Shown here one piece after another: positions 60,038 through 64,000 of a stretch of 64,000 nucleotides of DNA (positions within the stretch are counted from its first letter, which is position 1; each line of letters opens with the position of its first letter). Made by a program: the position numbers and the translations under genes. Location of the stretch: assembly GCA_904420555.1 (NCBI GenBank), contig CAJFVO010000003.1:62001-126000 (forward strand). The letters run 5' to 3'. The notes beneath the pieces were generated by a model, which did no database searches, was not told the origin of the DNA, and was given only the letters and a program-made list of their open reading frames with translations. The stretch comes from Candidatus Heritagella intestinalis. Lineage in GTDB: Bacteria; Bacillota; Clostridia; Oscillospirales; Acutalibacteraceae.

Positions 60038-61414
60038 ATGGCAAAAATTCCCCATCGACTGAACCTCACCGAAGACCAGCTCCCCAAGCAGTGGTATAAC
60101 CTCCGGGCCGATATGAAGGAGCAGCCCGAACCCATGCTGAATCCGGCCACCATGAAGCCCATTAAAACGGAAGAGCTCTATCCCATTTTCTGCGAAGAGC
60201 TGGCTGCCCAGGAAATGGACAGCACGACCCGCTATATCGATATTCCCGAAGAGGTCCAGGAGATTTACAAGTGCTACCGGCCTTCTCCCCTCTGCCGGGC
60301 CTATACCCTGGAAAAGTATCTGGACACCCCTGCCCGGATCTACTATAAATTTGAGGGCAACAACACCTCCGGCAGCCATAAGCTGAATTCCGCCGTGCCC
60401 CAGGCCTATTATGCCAAGCAGCAGGGCCTCAAGGGCCTGACCACGGAGACCGGCGCCGGCCAGTGGGGCACCGCCCTGGCAGAAGCCTGCGCATACTTTG
60501 ACCTGCCTCTGACGGTGTTTATGGTCAAGGGCTCCTATCTCCAGAAGCCCTATCGCCGCTCCATTATCCAGACCTTCGGCGCCGATGTGATTGCCAGCCC
60601 CAGCGACACCACGAAGGTGGGCCGGGCGATTCTGGCCAATGACCCGGAAACCAGCGGCAGCTTGGGATGCGCCATCAGCGAAGCCATTGAAAAGGCCACC
60701 ACCCATGAGGGCTACCGCTATGTGCTGGGTTCCGTCCTGAACCAGGTGGTGCTCCATCAGTCCATTATCGGCCTGGAATGCAAAACCGCCATGGAGATGC
60801 TGGACGAGTATCCCGATGTGGTCATCGGCTGCGCCGGCGGCGGCTCCAACCTGGGCGGCCTGATCGCCCCCTTTATGCAGGATAAGCTCCTGGGCCGGGC
60901 CAACCCCCACTTTGTCGCCGTGGAACCCGCCTCCTGCCCCTCCCTGACCCGGGGCCGCTATGCTTATGATTTCTGTGACACCGGTAAGGTGACGCCTCTG
61001 GCCAAAATGTACACCCTGGGCAGCGGCTTTATCCCCTCCGCCAACCATGCCGGCGGCCTGCGGTATCACGGGATGTCCCCCATCCTCTCCAAGCTGTATC
61101 ACGACGGCTATCTGGATGAGGCCCGTTCTGTGGAACAGACCAAGATCTTTGAAGCAGCTACCCTGTTTGCCAAGACCGAAACCATCCTGCCGGCGCCGGA
61201 ATCCTCCCATGCCATCTGGGCGGCTATCCAGGAAGCCCTGCGCTGCAAGGAGACCGGCGAGTCCAAGTGCATCCTCTTTGGCCTGACGGGCACCGGCTAT
61301 TTTGACATGACCGCGTACACTTCTTTCCGGGAGGGCACCATGAAGGACTATATCCCCACGGATGAGGATTTGCAGGCTGGATTTGACGCTTTGCCCAAAG
61401 TTGAGCAGGAATAA
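60038..61414 (+). CDS. trpB2: TrpB2-type tryptophan synthase beta chain
   Basis: A 458-residue PLP enzyme of the TrpB2 subgroup, longer than TrpB1. The Schiff-base Lys115 lies in GSHKLNSAV, GCAGGGSN near 260 binds the cofactor phosphate and TGAGQWGTALA near 142 is conserved. TrpB2 makes tryptophan from indole and serine, often without a TrpA partner. No trpA or other trp gene is next to it, so salvage of indole is likely. ATG at 60038 follows AAAGGAG; the frame upstream lies in the T-box terminator. Controlled by the Trp T-box. Confidence 0.93.
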   Translation: MAKIPHRLNLTEDQLPKQWYNLRADMKEQPEPMLNPATMKPIKTEELYPIFCEELAAQEMDSTTRYIDIPEEVQEIYKCYRPSPLCRAYTLEKYLDTPARIYYKFEGNNTSGSHKLNSAVPQAYYAKQQGLKGLTTETGAGQWGTALAEACAYFDLPLTVFMVKGSYLQKPYRRSIIQTFGADVIASPSDTTKVGRAILANDPETSGSLGCAISEAIEKATTHEGYRYVLGSVLNQVVLHQSIIGLECKTAMEMLDEYPDVVIGCAGGGSNLGGLIAPFMQDKLLGRANPHFVAVEPASCPSLTRGRYAYDFCDTGKVTPLAKMYTLGSGFIPSANHAGGLRYHGMSPILSKLYHDGYLDEARSVEQTKIFEAATLFAKTETILPAPESSHAIWAAIQEALRCKETGESKCILFGLTGTGYFDMTAYTSFREGTMKDYIPTDEDLQAGFDALPKVEQE

Positions 61415-61518
61415 TTAGTTGCTTTCTACAGTTCTCGGCAAACCGTCGTAAAGACAAAAGACAGAAAAATCTGATTTTGGATAAAAAAGAGATTCTCTTT
61501 CAAAGGCTTGTGAAAGAG

Positions 61519-61547
61519 TTGACACTCTATATGGGGTGGGGTATAAT
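61519..61547 (+). promoter_or_regulatory. Consensus promoter of the candidate small RNA
   Basis: A perfect TTGACA, a 17-base spacer and a perfect TATAAT. No coding sequence follows before a strong terminator. Bases 61415-61518 show no feature. Confidence 0.88.
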
Positions 61548-61553
61548 AAAGAC

Positions 61554-61698
61554 GCAAAAGCAAAGCAATGGAGCATAAAACTCCGAGTGTTACTAAATTT
61601 TGCGTATAAGTTTTAGCGGCAAGATTGCCGCACCTTTTTCAATACAACTCCTCCCCAAAAAGGAAAAAGCCGGGTTTTCCCCGGCTTTTTCCTTTTTC
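61554..61698 (+). ncRNA. Candidate small regulatory RNA
   Basis: About 145 bases between a perfect promoter and a very strong terminator, with no supported gene. ACGCAAAA (61552-61559) pairs with TTTTGCGT (61598-61605), enclosing a GGAG/CTCC hairpin. A second stem, GCGGCA with TGCCGC (61616-61631), follows. The segment at 61645-61656, rich in CTCCTCCCC, is unpaired and complementary to ribosome binding sites, a layout known from Gram-positive base-pairing RNAs of the RoxS/RsaE type. Because the downstream ABC gene has its own promoter, this looks like an independent RNA. It may instead be a leader; family unknown. Confidence 0.6.
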
Positions 61699-61700
61699 TT
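61658..61700 (+). terminator. Strong terminator of the candidate small RNA
   Basis: AAAAAGGAAAAAGCCGGG pairs with CCCGGCTTTTTCCTTTTT around a 4-5-base loop, followed by CTTTTTT. The stem is about 18 bp. Confidence 0.9.
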
Positions 61701-61759
61701 TTTTGCTGGATAAAAACAGCTTGTTGGTGGCCCGGAGGGGGATTTTTCTCCTTGGTTTC

Positions 61760-61788
61760 TTGCGTATTTTAAGGGGCCGTGGTATCAT
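61760..61788 (+). promoter_or_regulatory. Sigma-A promoter of the third ABC gene
   Basis: TTGCGT, 17 bases, TATCAT. It lies downstream of the small-RNA terminator, showing that the ABC gene need not be read from the small-RNA promoter. Confidence 0.65.
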
Positions 61789-61855
61789 GGAGAGCAAGCG
61801 GGCCGGTTTTGTACCGGTAAAAATGATTGAGAACAGGAAAGGAAGAAGCGTTATT

Positions 61856-63619
61856 ATGAAAAAAGGAAGCCGCAACCGGGGCCTGATCCGCCGGTTTGCC
61901 CCCTATTTTAAAAAGTACAAATGGGTACTGGTACTGGATCTTTTCTGCGCCTCTCTGACCACCATCTGCGAGCTGGTGCTGCCTCTGATTGTCCAGTATA
62001 TCACGGATATGGGCATGAATAACCTGGAAGCCCTGACTGTGCAGATTATTTTGCAGCTGGGGCTGTTTTACCTGATCCTGCGCCTCATTGACGGCGCGGC
62101 CAACTACTATATGGCGTCTATTGGCCATGTGATGGGCGCCCGGATTGAAACGGATATGCGCCGGGACCTCTTTGACCATTTGCAGAAGCTCTCCTTCTCC
62201 TATTATGACAACACCAAAATCGGGCAGATTATGGCCCGGATTACCAGCGACCTCTTTGACGTGACGGAATTTGCCCACCACTGCCCGGAGGAGTTCTTTA
62301 TTGCCGGGGTGAAAATCGTGGCTTCTTTCTGCATTTTGTGCCCCATGAACCTGTGGCTGACCCTGATTATTTTCGCAATCCTGCCCCTGATGCTGGTGTG
62401 CTCGGTGTATTTCAACCGGAAAATGCGGGTGGAATTCAAGCGTTCCCGGGTGCAGATTGGCGAACTCAATGCCCAGGTAGAGGACAGCCTCCTGGGCGTG
62501 CGGGTGGTAAAGTCCTTTGCCAACGAGGATATTGAACGGGAAAAATTCGAGGAGGGAAACCAGCAATTTCTCACCATTAAAAAAGCCATGTATAAGTATA
62601 TGGCGGGTTTCCAGACCTCTACCCGGCTCTTTGACGGCCTGATGTATATTGTAGTCGTGGTGGCCGGCGCCCTGTTTATGGTGTACCGCCAGTTAGACCC
62701 GGCCCAGCTCATGGCGTATTTGCTGTATGTGAACACCCTGCTTACCTCGATCCGCCGGATTGTGGAATTTACAGAACAGTTCCAGCGGGGCATGACAGGT
62801 ATTGAGCGCTTTGTGGAGATTATGGACGCCCCGGTGGACATTACCGACGCCCCGGACGCCCAGAAGCTGACCCAGCTCCATGGCGAAGTGGAGTTCCGGG
62901 ATGTGGGCTTTGCCTATAAGGATGACGGCACAGAAGTCCTCTCTCACATCAACCTGCACGTGACTCCCGGAGAGAGCGTAGCCCTGGTGGGGCCCTCCGG
63001 CGGCGGCAAGACCACCATGTGCAGTTTGATTCCCCGGTTTTACGATGTGACGGAAGGGGCCGTGCTCCTGGACGGCAAAGACGTGCGCTCCCTGACCCTC
63101 CACTCCCTGCGCTCCCTGGTGGGGGTGGTGCAGCAGGATGTGTACCTGTTCTCCGGCTCCGTGTTTGAGAATATCCAGTATGGCCGGCCTGGGGCCTCCC
63201 GGGAGGAGGTCATGGAGGCTGCCAAAAAAGCCGGCGCCCATGAGTTTATCATGCATCTCAGCGACGGCTACGACACCTATGTGGGCGAACGGGGCGTGAA
63301 GCTCTCCGGCGGCCAGAAGCAGCGTATCAGTATTGCCCGGGCCTTCCTGAAGAATCCCCCGGTGCTGATTTTGGACGAGGCCACCTCCGCTTTGGACAAC
63401 GAGAGCGAAAAGTTGGTGCAGGAGTCCCTGGAAAAGCTCTCCAAGGGCCGAACCACCTTTACCATTGCCCACCGGCTCTCCACTATCCGCCGGGCGGATA
63501 CCATTCTGGTGCTCACGGAAAAGGGCATCGAGGAGCGTGGAAACCATCAGGAGCTGCTGGAGAAAGGCGGCATCTACGCCCATCTGTATGAGCTTTCTAC
63601 GGGATTGGAAAAGGTATAA
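61856..63619 (+). CDS. ABC exporter half-transporter
   Basis: A 587-residue fused membrane-ATPase protein of the MsbA/LmrA type. Six helices (about 15-310) precede a nucleotide-binding domain with Walker A GPSGGGKTT, signature LSGGQKQR and Walker B LILDEATSALD with an intact Glu. With both sites canonical it can function as a homodimer, unlike the asymmetric pair at 40784-44318. The start ATG at 61856 follows AAAGGAAG; the long in-frame extension upstream overlaps the small RNA and is rejected. Substrate unknown (lipid or drug). Confidence 0.92.
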   Translation: MKKGSRNRGLIRRFAPYFKKYKWVLVLDLFCASLTTICELVLPLIVQYITDMGMNNLEALTVQIILQLGLFYLILRLIDGAANYYMASIGHVMGARIETDMRRDLFDHLQKLSFSYYDNTKIGQIMARITSDLFDVTEFAHHCPEEFFIAGVKIVASFCILCPMNLWLTLIIFAILPLMLVCSVYFNRKMRVEFKRSRVQIGELNAQVEDSLLGVRVVKSFANEDIEREKFEEGNQQFLTIKKAMYKYMAGFQTSTRLFDGLMYIVVVVAGALFMVYRQLDPAQLMAYLLYVNTLLTSIRRIVEFTEQFQRGMTGIERFVEIMDAPVDITDAPDAQKLTQLHGEVEFRDVGFAYKDDGTEVLSHINLHVTPGESVALVGPSGGGKTTMCSLIPRFYDVTEGAVLLDGKDVRSLTLHSLRSLVGVVQQDVYLFSGSVFENIQYGRPGASREEVMEAAKKAGAHEFIMHLSDGYDTYVGERGVKLSGGQKQRISIARAFLKNPPVLILDEATSALDNESEKLVQESLEKLSKGRTTFTIAHRLSTIRRADTILVLTEKGIEERGNHQELLEKGGIYAHLYELSTGLEKV

Positions 63620-63648
63620 GGAATCCCTTTTCAATTGAAAACGCAGCA

Positions 63649-63690
63649 AGGCCCCGGCGCACTCGCGCCGGGGCCTGCTTATTTTTGTTT
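63649..63690. terminator. Terminator between the ABC gene and the acetyltransferase gene
   Basis: A perfect 12-bp stem AGGCCCCGGCGC (63649-63660) with its complement at 63665-63676, followed by GCTTATTTTTG. It serves the ABC gene and faces the convergent acetyltransferase gene. Confidence 0.88.
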
Positions 63691-63708
63691 ATGAAATGAA
63701 AAAGCGGC

Positions 63709-64000
63709 TCAATAGTCGTCTACGTCAAACCGGCGGTCCCGGAAGTAGAAATCCCGGTCGGCCTCGGTGATTTCCCGGATGACCCGGCAGAGGTTGCCCG
63801 CTGCCAGTACATTGTCCGGCAAGTCCTTGGTGACCACGCTGCCGGAGCCCACCACCACATTATTGCCGATGTGGACGCCGGGGTTTACCACCACGTTGCC
63901 TCCCAGCCAGACGTTGTCGCCAATGGTGACATCGATTCCATACTCATAGCCGGAGTTCCGGGAATCCGGGTGCAGGGGGTGGCCGGCGGTATAGATGGCC
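63709..64000 (-). CDS. Sugar O-acetyltransferase (maltose type), C-terminal part
   Basis: Only the last 96 codons are present; the start lies beyond the right edge. The left-handed beta-helix hexapeptide repeats are visible ([36 protein letters not shown]), together with the family motif [15 protein letters not shown] that carries the catalytic His. This is the Maa/LacA group, which acetylates maltose, glucose or galactosides with acetyl-CoA. The C-terminal [16 protein letters not shown] is typical. Its terminator is shared with the ABC gene. Confidence 0.92.
   Translation of the reverse strand, partial: AIYTAGHPLHPDSRNSGYEYGIDVTIGDNVWLGGNVVVNPGVHIGNNVVVGSGSVVTKDLPDNVLAAGNLCRVIREITEADRDFYFRDRRFDVDDY

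Noticed and set aside
61625-61855. N-terminal extension of the third ABC transporter
   Set aside because: It would start inside the small-RNA hairpin and cross the terminator; ATG 61856 has a good ribosome binding site and the normal family start.
1-64000. Insertion sequences, integrases or prophage genes
   Set aside because: I looked for transposase, integrase, portal, capsid and terminase signatures and saw none; the window reads as stable chromosome.

Overview
The window looks like chromosomal DNA of an anaerobic, Gram-positive Clostridia member, most likely a GC-rich gut lineage of the Oscillospirales type. That placement is an inference. It rests on the Firmicute gene order darA-holB-ricT-trmN6-rsmI, a tRNA-dependent T-box leader, lipoprotein and M23 cell-wall genes with sigma-A promoters, GGAGG-type ribosome binding sites, frequent TTG/GTG starts, and an anaerobe's set of Fe-S, corrinoid and flavodoxin proteins. 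I see no IS element, integrase, CRISPR array or prophage. One gene (34321-35169) is clearly more AT-rich than its neighbours.

Layout. 1-5000: a partial lipoprotein gene, a small secreted protein, a large glycerophosphotransferase-HAD hybrid and a DUF6125 gene. 4930-5430: about four decaying copies of a ~98-bp repeat, then tRNA-Leu(UAG). 5500-8000: a sulfatase facing a divergent AraC regulator. 8000-12400 (minus): information-processing cluster darA-holB-ricT-trmN6-rsmI, with an independently transcribed 2[4Fe-4S] ferredoxin inside it. 12490-14800: feoAB ferrous iron uptake. 14900-20200: a corrinoid methyl-transfer locus (AraC regulator, two URO-D-type methyltransferases, a RACE-type corrinoid reactivator, a DUF2284 protein) with no corrinoid protein in sight. 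20300-25950: GTP-type PEP carboxykinase, a SLOG protein, a small XRE/ribbon-helix-helix pair, tsaD, a membrane-anchored XRE protein, and a DUF2798 membrane protein behind a structured leader. 25980-31510 (minus): a tightly overlapping run dusB-rlmA-hydrolase-glycerate kinase-amidohydrolase-arginine phosphatase-rimI.

31700-40800: polA, the AT-rich toroid-like gene, a ferredoxin-tailed aldo/keto reductase, a two-domain PPK2, mutY, an orphan 5S rRNA and DUF1015. 40800-45200: a heterodimeric ABC exporter pair whose first gene carries an in-frame stop at codon 40, then an HD-domain gene. 45300-50200: a double GNAT, rsmE, a lipoprotein, an SDR resembling the EF-P-modifying YmfI, and an M23 coiled-coil hydrolase activator. 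50300-54600: an MFS transporter with its AraC regulator, a GNAT, then DUF2325-DUF3793-flavodoxin behind two copies of a GTTAG-N6-CTAAC operator. 54700-64000: a calcium-type P-ATPase, an Smr protein, a 391-residue unknown, a Trp T-box with stand-alone trpB2, a candidate small RNA, another ABC exporter and a partial maltose-type acetyltransferase.

Most genes are ordinary core metabolism or housekeeping. The least explained signals are regulatory: the candidate small RNA at 61554-61698, the three-way-junction leader at 25361-25436, the paired operators with a mid-leader terminator at 53149-53226, and the 98-bp repeat array. No search or folding program was run; pairings and promoters were read by eye.
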